Source: Callorhinus ursinus (Eukaryota; Chordata; Mammalia; Carnivora; Otariidae). Taken from it: DNA of 64,000 bases. The notes below the pieces were generated by a model. It saw nothing but the letters and a program-made list of their open reading frames with translations. It made no database searches and was not told the origin of the DNA. Location of the stretch: assembly GCF_003265705.1 (NCBI RefSeq), contig NW_020313140.1, forward strand, positions 1,781,711 to 1,845,710, written 5' to 3'. This document shows positions 24,688-36,800 of this stretch, piece by piece. Within the stretch, counting starts at the first letter, position 1. Every line of letters begins with the position of its first letter. The position numbers were made by a program, and so were the translations under genes.

Positions 24688-24991
24688 ACTTCAAGTTTAA
24701 TTGCAGCTCGACAGAATCCTCCAAGTACAACCACCCGGTGGCCAAGCAGAGCTGGACCGACCTCCCACACGTCTCTCTCACAGCCTCCTCCCATCCCCAC
24801 CAGAAAGGTGGTCAGGGAGAGAGAACGTCTGTCCCAGCCAGAACCATGCAGGGTGATGGACACATCTAGAAGGGTCAGCCTTGGGGCAAAATGTTAACCA
24901 GAAAAGTTCTGAGGGGATACTCCCATTGACTCTGATGGTAAGGAACATTGTCTCTTGTGAGGCACTACAATTAATGCTCTTTTCCTTTATT

Positions 24992-25181
24992 TATTTTTTT
25001 TAAGATTTTATTTATTTATTTGACAGAGAGAGAGAGAGAGCACAAGCAGGGGGAGCAGGCAAAGGGAGAAGCAGGCTCCACGCTGAGCAAGGGGCCCAAT
25101 GCGGGGCTCGATCCCAGGACCCTGAGATCACGACCTGAGCCGAAGGCAGACACCTAACCCACTGAGCCAGCCAGGCGCCCC
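24992..25181 (-). mobile_element. SINEC copy
   Basis: Reverse element ending GAGCCAGCCAGGCGCCCC. Confidence 0.9.
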
Positions 25182-25189
25182 AAGTTATT

Positions 25190-25393
25190 TTATTTATTTA
25201 TTTATTTATTTAAGATTTTATTTATTTATCTGACAGAGAGACAGAGAGAGAGGGAACACAACAGGGGGAGTGGCAGAGGGAGAAGCAGGCTTCCTGTGGA
25301 GCAGGGGCCCGATGCGGGACTCGATCCCAGGACCCTGGGATCACTACCTGAGCTGAAGGCAGACGCTTAACGACTGAGCCACCCAGGCGCCCC
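25190..25393 (-). mobile_element. SINEC copy adjacent to the previous one
   Basis: A second reverse copy in the same orientation. AAGTTATTTTA flanks it on both sides (25183 region and after 25395), showing an independent insertion rather than a tandem duplication. Confidence 0.9.
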
Positions 25394-26296
25394 ACAAGTT
25401 ATTTTAAATTTAAAACTACTTCACTGTTAAAAACTATTACCAGAGTAATACATATTCATGAAAACCAATTGGAAAACACAAATTAGCAAAACAAAGTAGA
25501 AAAGATTCATGATCCTACCTCCTAGAAAAAAAGACTGTTAACACTTTACATATAAATATCGAATATATTTATACATTAATAAAAATATTTTATTAAATAA
25601 AATAATTTTATTTATTAAATAAAAAATCTATATAATAGCTATCTATACAAATAGGTAGATATTACATATCTCCAAATTTATGTGTATTTAGACATGACAC
25701 ACATACAAGACATATATAAATTACAAGTGTACAGCTAAATTTTCACAACATGAACACATCTATATAGTCCCACCCTGATAAAAAAATAGAACATTACCAC
25801 CACCCAGAAGCCCCAATTATGTTCCCTCCCAGTCATCATTCCCTCCTCTTCAATAGGAACATCATGGAGGGAGGGCAGAGGGGGGGTTGCTGCTTAAGTT
25901 CAAGCACTTGACAGAGGTCATGGATACACAACACTGAATGTACTGAATGCCACTGGATCAGACACTTAAAAATGCTTACAACAGTAAATCCTATGTTACA
26001 TATATTTTCCCACAAATAAAAAAAATGACTGAAAAAAGTAACCACAATTCTGACTTCTAACAGCACACATTGACTTTGCTAAATTTTATATAAAGGGAAT
26101 CTTAATCTTTGTGTGGTTTTTTAGACATTATGTTAGTGAGATTCGTGGGCACTGCTGAGCACACTCCCCGTTCAAACACGCCCTCGTTCATCCACGCCAC
26201 TGCTGAGGGACTTGTGGTGTTTCCTGTTTTGAATTATTAAAAATAATATACTGCCATGAACATACTTGTTCATTTTTTTTAAAGATTTTATTTATT

Positions 26297-26491
26297 GGGG
26301 CGCCTGGGTGGCTCAGTTGTTAAGCGTCTGCGTTCGGCTCAGGTCACGGTCCCAGGGTCCTGGGATCGAGTCCCGCATCGGGCTCCCTGCTCTGCAGGGA
26401 GTCTGCTGCTCCCTCTCCCTCTGCAGCTCCCCCTGCTTGTGCTCTCTCACCTGCTCTCTCTCACTCTCTCTCTCAAATTTAAAAAAAAAGA
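26297..26491 (+). mobile_element. SINEC copy inserted into another SINE tail
   Basis: Full head GGGGCGCCTGGGTGGCTCAG and CT-rich body. Immediately before it, 26271-26296 is the tail complement (AAAGATTTTATTTATT) of a reverse SINEC, so this is a nested insertion. Confidence 0.92.
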
Positions 26492-26680
26492 ATTTTTTAA
26501 AAATTTTAAAAATTAAAATTTTAAAAATTTTTTAAAAATTAAAAAAAGGATCAATCTGTAAATCTAGACTTGTAACTTCCACTTACTGTTTCTCAAATAC
26601 CTCTCTATGCCAGTGAGTGTTCTTTGGTAACTATTTTTAATAGTTGCAGTGTATTCCACTTCAGGTAAATTTCTGCACAT

Positions 26681-26852
26681 TTTTTTTTTAAGATTTTATT
26701 TATTTATTCATGAGAGACAGAGAGAGAGAAGCAGAGGGAGAAGCAGGCTCCCGCGGAGCAGGGAGCCCGATGCGGGGCTCGATCCCAGGACCCTGGGACC
26801 ATGACCTGAGCCGAAGGCAGACGCTTAACCGACTGAGCCACCCAGGCGCCCC
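26681..26852 (-). mobile_element. SINEC copy
   Basis: Reverse element with ATTCATGAGAGACAGAGAGA in the tail part, ending GAGCCACCCAGGCGCCCC. It is shorter in the body than its neighbours. Confidence 0.92.
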
Positions 26853-27059
26853 GCATATTTCTTTAATAATTTCCAAGTGACATTGATGGATCAAAGATTT
26901 TTAAGTTTTTAAATTACTGATGTATTGGTAAAAACTGACCTCCTGCAGGCTTCATACTATTAGGGTTGCCCTGGGCCTTAGGCTAAGGCTCCGAGGCGAG
27001 CAACTCCACCCTCAGCCTAAGCTGAGCCCCCCGCACCCTCTGTTCTCCCTAACCTTTCT

Positions 27060-28390
27060 TCCCCATCTCCTTCTACTCTGAGGCCCAGTTCTTTCAGAAT
27101 GTCCCCCCACTTCCATCTAAGTAACTTCTTTATATTCCTTCTTGGGAGTTATTCCTAATATCACCCTTCAAGGCCGTTACCGCTCCCGATCCCTGTGTTC
27201 ATCACTCTGTATTACAGTTGATTTATGTGCCTCCAGGTTATCCATGGCTGTGCGCTCCTGAGGGCAGCATCAAGGGAGCAGCGGCTGTTGTGGAAGGAGC
27301 CTCCCCTCTGTGCCAGGAGTCACTGCCTCCCCGATGCCCCTACAGTTCCCCACAAAGAGCCAGTGCCCAGCACATATGTGTTGAGTCTGTGACAGAACAC
27401 TGTGCTTCTGGGAGCAAGTCAAAGGAGAAAGCCGCTCACTGTGTCCCAAACAGGTGCATCTGCTCACTCTGGTAACACATACCCTTTTGGAGAAAAAAAA
27501 ACCAAAAATCCCTACGTTCATTTTTAATAGAGCAGCCAGAATGACCTTTTAACATTTTAATCAGATCATGCCACTCCTAGCTTAAAATATGTCATGGTTT
27601 CCCTCTGCACTCTGAATAAAACCCGCACAACCTACCGTGGTCTCCGCAACTCAACCCCCGCTTTCGCCACTGGCCTCATTTCCTACCCTCTCTCCTCTCC
27701 TGAGACCCAAGGTATGCTGATCCTCCACTTTCCAAAAACTTTAAAAGCTCTTTACCAGGTGCACCATTCTAACCACTTTTCTCATGTTACGTCGCCCAAT
27801 CTCCCAACAACCGCATGAGGTATAGGTGCGAGGACAATCTCCCTGTTGCAGGAACAGAAACCGAAGCACAGAAAGGCTGAGTAACTTGCCTGGATAAGGT
27901 CCTCCTTGATCTTAAAGCCAAGCCCAAGTTCCTAAACGTGGTTTTGAATATCTACCAATACTTAATCTCTGCCTGCCTCATCTGTGTCTCTCCCCAGACA
28001 CAGCCTTCCTGCCCTTCCTCCAGCTTGCTATGGTCCTACCTCAGAACCCTCCCACGTGCCACCCTTTCCTCCAGGGACAGCGTCCAGCCCTTCTCCTCCC
28101 TGAGGAATGCTACTTATCCTTCAGGATTCAGTGCGCCGCTTCTTGCGGGATCAGGGCTCCAGTCTTGCCCTCTGAGGCACGTCCCATAGCTGCGATGAAG
28201 TGCCCGCCTTATGTCCGCCCTCCCACCGGGCTGAACGCAGGGTCGGACGCATTCACTGCTACCAACCATGTGGCAGGTGGAATCCTGTGCCTCCTGAGTC
28301 AGCTTCCCCCAATGGAATGCAGGCTCCACAGGAGTGGGGAGTTTTGTTTTACTCACTCCTGTTTCCCTAGCACCCAAGGATTCATTAAGT
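27060..28390. mobile_element. L2/MIR-like ancient repeat cluster
   Basis: Several diverged stretches show L2 3'-end phrasing (CCAGCCCTTCTCCTCCCTGA, GAATGCAGGCTCCACAGGAG) and MIR phrasing (CAGAAAGGCTGAGTAACTTG). Boundaries and orientation are not resolvable by eye. Confidence 0.55.
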
Positions 28391-28646
28391 GACTGTAACC
28401 ATCAGTTCCCGTCATGTCTAATGCCCCTGCCCTCCACATTTCAGCAGACAGGACTCCACACTAGGCTTCTACCAGAGGGCTCTCCCAGCCGGAGAGCTGA
28501 GGTACAAACGGATCAGCAGAGAGGAAGACACCCCTCTCCCCTCAGTGACCAAGACTTTCGAGTTTCTGGAGTCCGTGCAACACCGTGGGAGTGTCTCGTC
28601 AGTTTGTTTCCTTCCATTAAAACCCTTTACAAAACATGGAATTCAA

Positions 28647-28868
28647 GGGTGCCCGGGTCCCCCAGTCGGTTAAGCGTCTGACTCTTGGTTTTGGGTCAGG
28701 TCATGATCTCAGTCGTGCGATTGAGGCCCGCGTCCAGCTCTGCACCGAGCTGAGCATGGAGCTTGCTTATTAGGATTTTCTCTCCTCTCCCTCTGCCCCT
28801 CTCCCCGTGCTCACTCTAAAAAAAAAGTAAAATTTTTTAAAAACCATAAATTAACTAATTAATTAAAA
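28647..28868 (+). mobile_element. Old SINEC copy
   Basis: The head GGGTGCCCGGGTCCCCCAG is diverged, with an older-subfamily body (CTTGGTTTTGGGTCAGGTCA). Imperfect ATGGAATTCAAG-type repeats flank it. Confidence 0.85.
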
Positions 28869-30014
28869 TATGGAATTCAGGATTTTCCAAATGGTTGCAT
28901 CTGTGGGGATTTTTTTGGTTAAGGACTGGTGTCAAGCTATGTGAAAACCTCCTGAGAAAGCATCAGAGGGAGGCAGAGTGGGGCAGAAGGGCAGGGACTG
29001 GAGAGAAGCCCAGCACGCTGCTTACCAGCTGTGTGTCCTTGCGTAGCCACTGCTTACCCCCCACTTGTAAAACAGGGATAAAAAAAAATGCCTACCTTGC
29101 AAAGCTGTTGGGGGGACTAGAAATACTTGCAAGATACCCTGACTCGGGAAGTGCTCAGTAAGTGGGAACTGTTCCCGCAGCCTTCTGTGTGCTACCGTCT
29201 TGCACCCACAGACACAAAGGGGACATGGGGCCAACTCTTCGGGCTCCCCCAGGGAGATCAACGGCCCCAGGAAGAGCAGAACACGTCTCAAACGTCTCTC
29301 AACACCCAGAGCTCAACTTGGCCAAAGAAGGCCTTTATCAGCCGCCGCTGACCTGATAAACGGGCAGCCCAGCACCGAGCCCCAGGGTCTGCAGCCCGCT
29401 CCCCATAAAGCCCAATCATTTTAGCCCGGGTGGGAGGAGCCGGCAACCTGGCCCGCGGCTCACGCGCTGAGCCCGCCCGCAGAATTCCCCAGGCCCAAGC
29501 ACAGGCTAAGCCGGGGCCCCGGGCAGAAGGAGGCCGGCTGCGGGCCTCCAAGGCTCCGGACTGTCCGCCGCGCAGTCCCCGGTGGCAGTGCCACCTAGCG
29601 AGGGCCAGGGCCACCGCGACAGGCAGCAGCCGCCGCCTCGGTCGGGCTGCGGTCGCTCAGGCTGGCGGGTCACACCGGCGCTGCCCTGCGCCCGCGCCCA
29701 CGAGGGAAGCCCACGCCGCGCCCCAGCCTCGTCCCCACCCGCGGGGGCTGACGAGGCGAGGCTCAGCGACCGACCACGCCCCGGACGGAAGGGACCGCAC
29801 ACTGCAGCGGCGTCTCCCTTCGGCGCCCGGCAGTCGTCTGGAGCAGGCACTGTGCGCACTCGCCCGGCCCAGAGCCACCGCACAGACGAGGACACTGAGG
29901 CTCACAGGGGCGGGGATTAACCGCAGGTCACACGCCCGGCCGGCGGCGGGCCGGGGCCAAGCCTGCGAGCCCCAGGAGCCGCTCGCGGGCTCCCGCCCAG
30001 CCAGTAGCCGCGGG

Positions 30015-30039
30015 CCCCCCCCCCCCCCCCCCCCCCCCC
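30015..30039 (+). repeat. Poly-C tract of about 25 bases
   Basis: An uninterrupted C run lies between CGCGGG and GCAGGC, in the upstream part of the UBE2Q1 CpG island. Its length is not reliable. Confidence 0.9.
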
Positions 30040-30131
30040 GCAGGCCCGGCGCGGCTCGAGCGCGGGCAAACACGCCGGGGCAAGGACGCGGGTCCCGCGC
30101 GCGGGGCCCCTGGGAGCACGCGGCGCCCGGG

Positions 30132-30320
30132 CACGTGACAGGGGAGCGCCGGCAGGGCTGACGCGCGCGCGCGCGCACGACGTGCGTAAGCACGCGCGGA
30201 GGCGCCGAGAGCGCCGGGCCCAAAGCCCCTGGGTCACGTGTGGAAGGCGGCCGGCGAGCACCAGGGGGCGGGCGAGAGGGAGAGGTCACGTGAGGAAGGC
30301 CGGCGCCGCGCGGTCACGTG
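30132..30320 (+). promoter_or_regulatory. UBE2Q1: Cluster of four CACGTG E-boxes
   Basis: CACGTG occurs at 30132-30137, 30235-30240, 30287-30292 and 30315-30320. Three of them are TCACGTG, and two extend to GTCACGTGA, a form bound by USF and MiT/TFE factors. They lie 230-420 bp upstream of the start codon. Confidence 0.75.
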
Positions 30321-30458
30321 AGGGGCGGGGCGGGCCGCCGAAGCGGAGGGGGAGGGGCGCGCGGCTTCCGGCGGCTGGGGGCCGGCGAGCGGGGGGGCCC
30401 CGTCCCGGAGGCGGCGGCGGCGCCATCTTGGCGAAGGGGGGATCAGGAAGTGCGGACC

Positions 30459-30459
<1 letters not shown>

Positions 30460-30492
<33 letters not shown>
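30460..30492 (+). repeat. UBE2Q1: (CGG)11 in UBE2Q1 5'UTR
   Basis: Eleven uninterrupted CGG units end 60 bases before the start codon at 30553. Confidence 0.9.
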
Positions 30493-30552
30493 AGCCCGAG
30501 CGGAGGCCGGAGGCTCCCGGCCCGCCGGCCCCGGAGCGGAGCGGAGCGGAGG

Positions 30553-30879
30553 ATGCAGCAGCCGCAGCCGCAGGGGCAGCAGCAGCCGGGGCCGGGGCAG
30601 CAGCTGGGGGGCCAGGGGGCGGCGCCGGGGGCCGGGGGCGGCCCGGGGGGGCGCCCGGGGCCGGGGCCCTGCCTGAGGCGAGAGCTGAAGCTGCTCGAGT
30701 CCATCTTCCACCGCGGCCACGAGCGCTTCCGCATTGCCAGCGCCTGTCTGGACGAGCTGAGCTGCGAGTTCCTGCTGGCCGGGGCTGGAGGGGCCGGGGC
30801 GGGGGCCGCGCCCGGACCGCATCTGCCCCCGCGGGGGCCGCTGCCCGGGGATCCCGTCCGCATCCACTGCAACATCACG
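30553..30879 (+). CDS. UBE2Q1: UBE2Q1 exon 1
   Basis: It encodes [20 protein letters not shown] through [17 protein letters not shown] to [10 protein letters not shown], 109 residues. The low-complexity G/P/A tract is encoded by G-rich DNA prone to quadruplexes. Confidence 0.95.
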
Positions 30880-33800
30880 GTGAGGACCCCTCGGTGCGCC
30901 CCTCCGGGCCCCTTGTCAGGGACTTGGGGCCACCCCGCACAGCGGCTTGCCCCCGAGGACCTGGGAGGCCCAGTCTCCCCGGCTCTCGGGGCTCGGCTCC
31001 TTCCCGGCGGGTTCCCCTTGCTTCTGCCGCTGGAGCTTGTGCCGTGCGCCCGGAGTCTGCCACGGCCCCTTGGCGGCGAGGGGCGCCCCGACATATGGCG
31101 CCTCGACCAGCCCCTGCCGCTCACCCACACCCCGAGGGTCGTGATGTGGCCCCCCGCGACTTTGCCTTCCCGCCTGCGAGGGCCCCTTTCTTCCCCTGCT
31201 GTCACCGCAGGGCCCCGGGCCTCTGCCCTGAGCACAGCTGCAGGGACCTGCCTGGCCTGGAGCCCTGCACCATTCAGTGATGCCCCCCGGTCGCTCCTAC
31301 CTGTGACTTAGGACACGGTGCCACCTGTGGGATCCCTGCGCCGGCACCTCTGCCGAAGCCCCCCGTTGCTCCCAGAATATTACCAAGTGGGGGTTCGCAG
31401 GTCGTGGGCTCTTCTTTTTGTTCTGCTTCTCTGGTTCCCCTTGCATTCCAGCGTAACCTGTGATTCTCCTCCTTTTGCCCCAGCCGGGAGCAGATCTGCT
31501 ACTCCCCTCCTGTGCCCTGGGGTATCTCCAGCTGCCCTGGGTGGTTGCCTTTCTTGGTGATGTGGGAAGGCCATCCTCTTGGTTCTGAGCGGTAACGGCC
31601 CCTTTCTCCCCAGCGAACGTCATGCCTAGCATGGGAGCTAGCATAGCTGAACCAGGAGGCACCCTACATGTCCCCTGTCTATGCGTTTTCAGACACCTCT
31701 GCAAGAGGGTCAGCGTCGGAGAACCTGGGGAGGCTTAATACTGCGCGGCGGAGCACTGATCCTGGCCGAACGTACCTGCTGTGATAGCGTTCTCCTTGCC
31801 AGGGGCCTTAGGGGGCCAGGGGACAGGCAGGCCGACTGCAACTGCCAGTAGTCTGGGGAGAGACTGACCTGCCAGTTGCGTGGTACTGGGGGGCCTGATT
31901 GCAGTTTACGTGGTCCTTGTTTTCCATCCCTTTTCCTCCATCAAACCAGGTCAAGGCGTACGGCAAGCCTCAGCCTGGGTTGGATGGTGCCCCACCAAAA
32001 CGCATGTCCCATTTCCTCCTTCCTCCACTTTTTTCGCACTAAAAAGTTGAGATTGAGGGACTGGGTGTGGTTTCGTGAGGTGAAGGCTTGAGCATCTTCT
32101 TTGCGATCGTTTTTTCCAGCACTGAGGGCTAGTGCTGTGACAGAGCTCAGGCCCCCAGTAGAAGCGGGTAGGTTTCCCTGATGTGGGTGGAAACCCCAGG
32201 AGCTGATTCTGTTCCTGTGTTGAACTTCCAGCTCCTGGAGGGTAGGTTTGCCCCCTTCTAGCTGCCCTTCTAGCGGCCAGAGTCCATCCACTGTCTTTGT
32301 GCCCGGAAGGAAGTTAGTTTAGGAGGTTCTCAGTCAGACCCCCTGTGGCCCCTGCAAAGGAGACCTGGCCTGAACTGGGCCCCTGGGTTTGGGCAGAGGG
32401 GGAGTCTGGTCAGGCTGCATTTGGCACCGTGGCTCAGGAATGCTGGGAATGCTAGCAGCGTAGGCTTCTTCCTCCCAGCCTGCCATGTGGAGCCCTGCAG
32501 CCCACACTGGGCAGAGAGGGTGGCAGGCTCCCAAGGGAGCGATGGGGAGAACTGGCCTTCCAGGGCGTCTGCTGGGAGTGACCGGGTGGGGAGAGTCTTC
32601 CTGCTCCTTTCTTTTAGGTTCTGGAGACAGAATCTAGTTTATGTCTCTCCTTCTCTAGCCAAAGTGAAAGTGATCTGCAACCTTTGCTTTTTTTTCACAT
32701 TGGTGTCATTGTGATGAGGGGACCCCTTCCCGAACGGACCGTGGGATTGGAGGAGCGGCAGGGCTGGCGGGCCCTGTGCTGGGAGCGGGAGAGCCCGCAC
32801 CGGCAGCATGGTGGAGAGGAGACCCCCCTCCCCCCCCGCCGCACCGTGCACAGTGTGGCTGCACTTTGTCGGATCTTGCTCTTGAGAAGAGAAAGAAGCC
32901 TTCAGGCTTTTTGGAAGGGGCCCTCTCGGGGACTTCTCCTGGTCTGGGGTTCGTTGGGAGGCTGTTCGGTTAGGTACTAACCCGCTGAGCTGGGCTTTTG
33001 TTGGGGGCAGGAGGGGCAAAGGGACTAGAAATGTTGGGGGGAGAGGAGGCAGGCAAAATGTAGCCCTTCCCAGGGTCTCCCGTCTTGACCACTGTCCCTG
33101 CTCTCTCCCCTCAGGAGTCCTACCCTGCTGTGCCTCCCATCTGGTCAGTGGAGTCCGATGACCCGAACTTGGCTGCTGTCTTGGAGAGGCTGGTGGACAT
33201 AAAGAAAGGGAATACTCTGGTGAGGGGCCAGGGTGCTGGGGTGGGGGGCACCTTTTCTTGCTGTGAGGCCCATGTCACAGAGATACCCTGTGAAAGGGAG
33301 ACATACCTGGAAAGGGCACATCTGGGGACAGACTCCTCAGAAGAGGTGTTTTCTGAAGCCGGAGGGAGAGCCTTGAGCTAAACCCAGCATTGGTCCAGGA
33401 AACTCCCCCCACAGCCACACGGTCCCCAAGATTCAGAGAACTAGGTACCACATGGGGTTTTAGGAGTTCATCCACACACCTGTCCGGAGTGGATGGGGCC
33501 GGAGCATTTGACTCCAGCACTGTGTCCCCTACCCCAGCTGTTGCAGCATCTGAAGAGGATCATCTCCGACCTGTGTAAACTCTACAACCTCCCTCAGCAC
33601 CCAGACGTGGAGATGTTGGACCAGCCCCTGCCAGCAGAGCAGGTGAGCGGCGGAGGGGCTCCGGGGGCCCTGTGGCACTCAGTGAACACCTGTCCATCGA
33701 GACACACCCGCAGTAGTGTCTCTCCCTTTCTGGCCCCTCCAGACACGTACGCGTGTCATGGCTCTCGGCTTTGCCATCTCCAGACAGGGCACTAGTGGCC

Positions 33801-36800
33801 TCACCTGTCACATTCATCCCCAGGCATGTCTCCCGGGTTGAGGGTTAGGGGCCTTTTTACTGTTAGCGATAGCAGTGGGCGGCCATCGGGGACCCGGGCT
33901 CCTCTCTGAGACCCAACGGCGTGGCGTCAGTCTAGAGGCGAGAGGGGATCTTGGAAGAATCGCACCGGGCCATGTGCGTGGGTGACACACACAGCCACTG
34001 GGCATCTCCTGATCTTTAGCTCGTGGCGGGAGGAGGACAGGCTGCCAGTGAAGTCGCTCCCTGGGCTATGGCTTCCATTCGGACCCGGCTGGCAGAGCGG
34101 CTGGGGCGCGAGCGCGGGGACGCGGGCAGAGGTTGGAGGCTGTGCGCTGGGGGGCCACTGGGGCTCTGATCTCTGCCTTCCCCTCCCGCCGCAGTGCACA
34201 CAGGAGGATGTGTCTTCAGAAGACGAAGACGAGGAGATGCCTGAGGTAGGGTTGCCCCCGGGGCGGCGCTGCGGGCAGGCCTTGGCAGTCAGCAGCATTG
34301 AGCACCCGCTGTTTACGGCGCTGCGGGCAGGCCTTGGCAGTCAGCAGCATTGAGCACCCGCTGTTTACGGCGCTGCGGGCNNNNNNNNNNTTGGCAGTCA
34401 GCAGCATTGAGCACCCGCTGTTTACGGCGCTGCGGGCTAGACTGGGGGGGACTGAGGAGAGCCTGACTGACTTGGGGAGCAGCCAGAGTCGTAGGAGACG
34501 GGGCGCCCCCCACACCTGTGTCTTTAGGCCACGCGGTCACGGGTAGCGTCAGGGGCCTTGCATTCGGATCCACGTGCACATCCGGTGTCGGACTGGGGAA
34601 CTCGACCTGGTCCCCTAAGCTGCGGTTTTCTCGCTTGTAAGACGGGATCGTAACGACTACAGGGGGTTCCTGTGAATGGGCAGCCAGGTGCTGTGTGTGC
34701 AGTGCCCCACGCAGTGGGTGATAAGCGCAAAATCCTCTCAGTCTGGTCCCTGAAAATGTAGACGCGCTCGCAGAATGTCACGCAGCGGTCAAGAACTTGA
34801 GCTTCAGGGCCATGTGGAACGGGAGTCAGGTCATAGCTGCGCTGAGGGTGGTGTGGCTGTGGGCGTGATGGTAAACCTCACCGACCTCCGCCTTCTCGTC
34901 TGGGGAGCGGGGCTGATGACAGAAGGGCAGCGTGCGGATTGTGCGAAGTGGCCGAGCCAGAGCGCAGTGCCTGGTACAGCACCTGGCACGTGGCAGGCAT
35001 TCCAGGGGTGTGGGCAGCCAAGTTGACAACGGGGGCTAGTAGCTACCACGTTCTGCTGGAGCGTGCAGCTCGCTCCAGGGCCTTGGGGTCGCTGCTGCTG
35101 CGTGAGGCAGGCAGCCCGTGTGCCACCCCACGCGCAGCGAGCTAACTGCTTGCCCACCTGGAGCAGGGTGCATGAGGGGCTCCTTCTGTTCCTGACCTCT
35201 CCCACCTCCCTCGTTCCCACGTCGGGAGCAGGTGCCTCCGCCTGCCGACGGGGCGGGCGGGAGACTTCTTCTGACCCGGGTACCCACTAGACCCAGAGTC
35301 CTCAGAACTCCCAGGAACCCTAGTGACCCAGTGGGACGTGAACTTTGAGTCACAGCATCAGGCCCGAGTCGTTCTAGGAATTACCAAGGGACTGTCGCTG
35401 CCAGGGGAGAGGTTTAGGGACGGCTGGAGCAGGGTCATTCTAGGGAACAAGACAGCTGAGTCCCTGCTTGCCTTCCCCGGGTCCTTGCGTGGTTCTGCCG
35501 CCTGGGACCTTCAGATCGTGGAGGGAGCGGGGCTGGGACTTGCTCCAGAAATGCAGAGGCTCCGTGTTTACCAGCCTGCTGGACACGTGGCTGTTCCCTC
35601 GCCTGCGGCTCTAGGCCGGACAGGGCGGGGAGAGCGGCGGGCCGTCTGCACAACCCGTGCCGGTTCTCTCCTCTCTCCCACCCGCCCCGCGCCTCCCCCA
35701 GGACACGGAAGACCTAGATCACTATGAAATGAAAGAGGAGGAGCCAGCTGAGGGCAAGAAATCTGAAGACGACGGCATCGGGAAGGAAAACTTGGCCATC
35801 CTAGAGAAGATTAAGAAGAACCAGAGGCAAGATTACTTAAACGTACGTGCCTTCTCCGGGAGGGGCGGGTGGGGGCTGGTGGGGCCGGCTGGGAGGTGGG
35901 GGTAGGCCCTGGCACGTCCGTCGGGGGGGCAGAGGCTCTCCTCAGGTGGGCTGTGGGGTGTCTGAGCCCGGCCTGGTCCAGGACAGCTGCCGGGCCGCCC
36001 AGGCGTGTGTCTCCAGAGCACGTGTGTCCTCTCCCGTCCAGGGCGCGGTGTCTGGCTCGGTGCAGGCCACTGACCGGCTGATGAAGGAGCTCAGGGATAT
36101 ATACCGGTCACAGAGTTTCAAAGGCGGTGAGTATGGGTCACAGAGGGGCCTTGAGAAGTTCTTAGCTATGTGAAAGTTCGTGAACCTTCGAGGCCACGAA
36201 TCCGGCGCCTCAAGCCAGTGGCTTAGACTGGGTGCGTGTCCGTGTGGGGTGGACTTGGAGCCTTTGATCTCTGTTCGGTCAGCCTGGGAAAGGGGCTGCA
36301 TCGGGCTCCTCCCCCCCTCGGACTGTCCTGACGACACCTGTCTTCTCTCTTCCCAGGAAACTATGCAGTCGAACTTGTGAATGACAGTCTGTATGATTGG
36401 AACGTCAAACTCCTCAAGTGAGTGCAGACGGGCGGTGGGCGGGGAGTGGCCCAGGGGAGCTGGAGCGGTTTTAGGGCCCCTGGGCTGGGACCAGGGGTCT
36501 GAGCCCATACTTCTTACTTCATAGAGTCGACCAGGACAGCGCTTTGCACAACGATCTCCAGATCCTCAAAGAGAAAGAAGGAGCTGACTTCATCCTACTT
36601 AACTTTTCCTTCAAAGTAAGACTTCCCTCTGCAGCCAGGCGCCTTCCTTGCCTTGTGGAGGGCAGTCCTGGGGGGACGTGGGCCCCCCCTGATGTCATCT
36701 CTGTCTCCCTCGTAGGATAACTTCCCCTTCGACCCGCCGTTCGTCAGGGTTGTGTCTCCAGTCCTCTCCGGAGGGTGAGTGGCTCAGCGAAGGCGGAGGG

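Larger units (their letters stand above)
29300..30900 (+). promoter_or_regulatory. UBE2Q1: UBE2Q1 CpG-island promoter
   Basis: CpG density is very high from about 29.4 kb through exon 1. Visible elements are four CACGTG E-boxes, a YY1-type GCCATCTTGG near 30421-30430 and GC boxes. No TATA box is apparent. A 25-base C run sits at about 30015-30039 and a (GC)n run near 30162-30177. Confidence 0.8.

Noticed and set aside
26266..26535. Recurring small proteins with LGGSVVKRLPSAQVM-like motifs
   Set aside because: These are translations of SINEC copies, found at many positions in the window.
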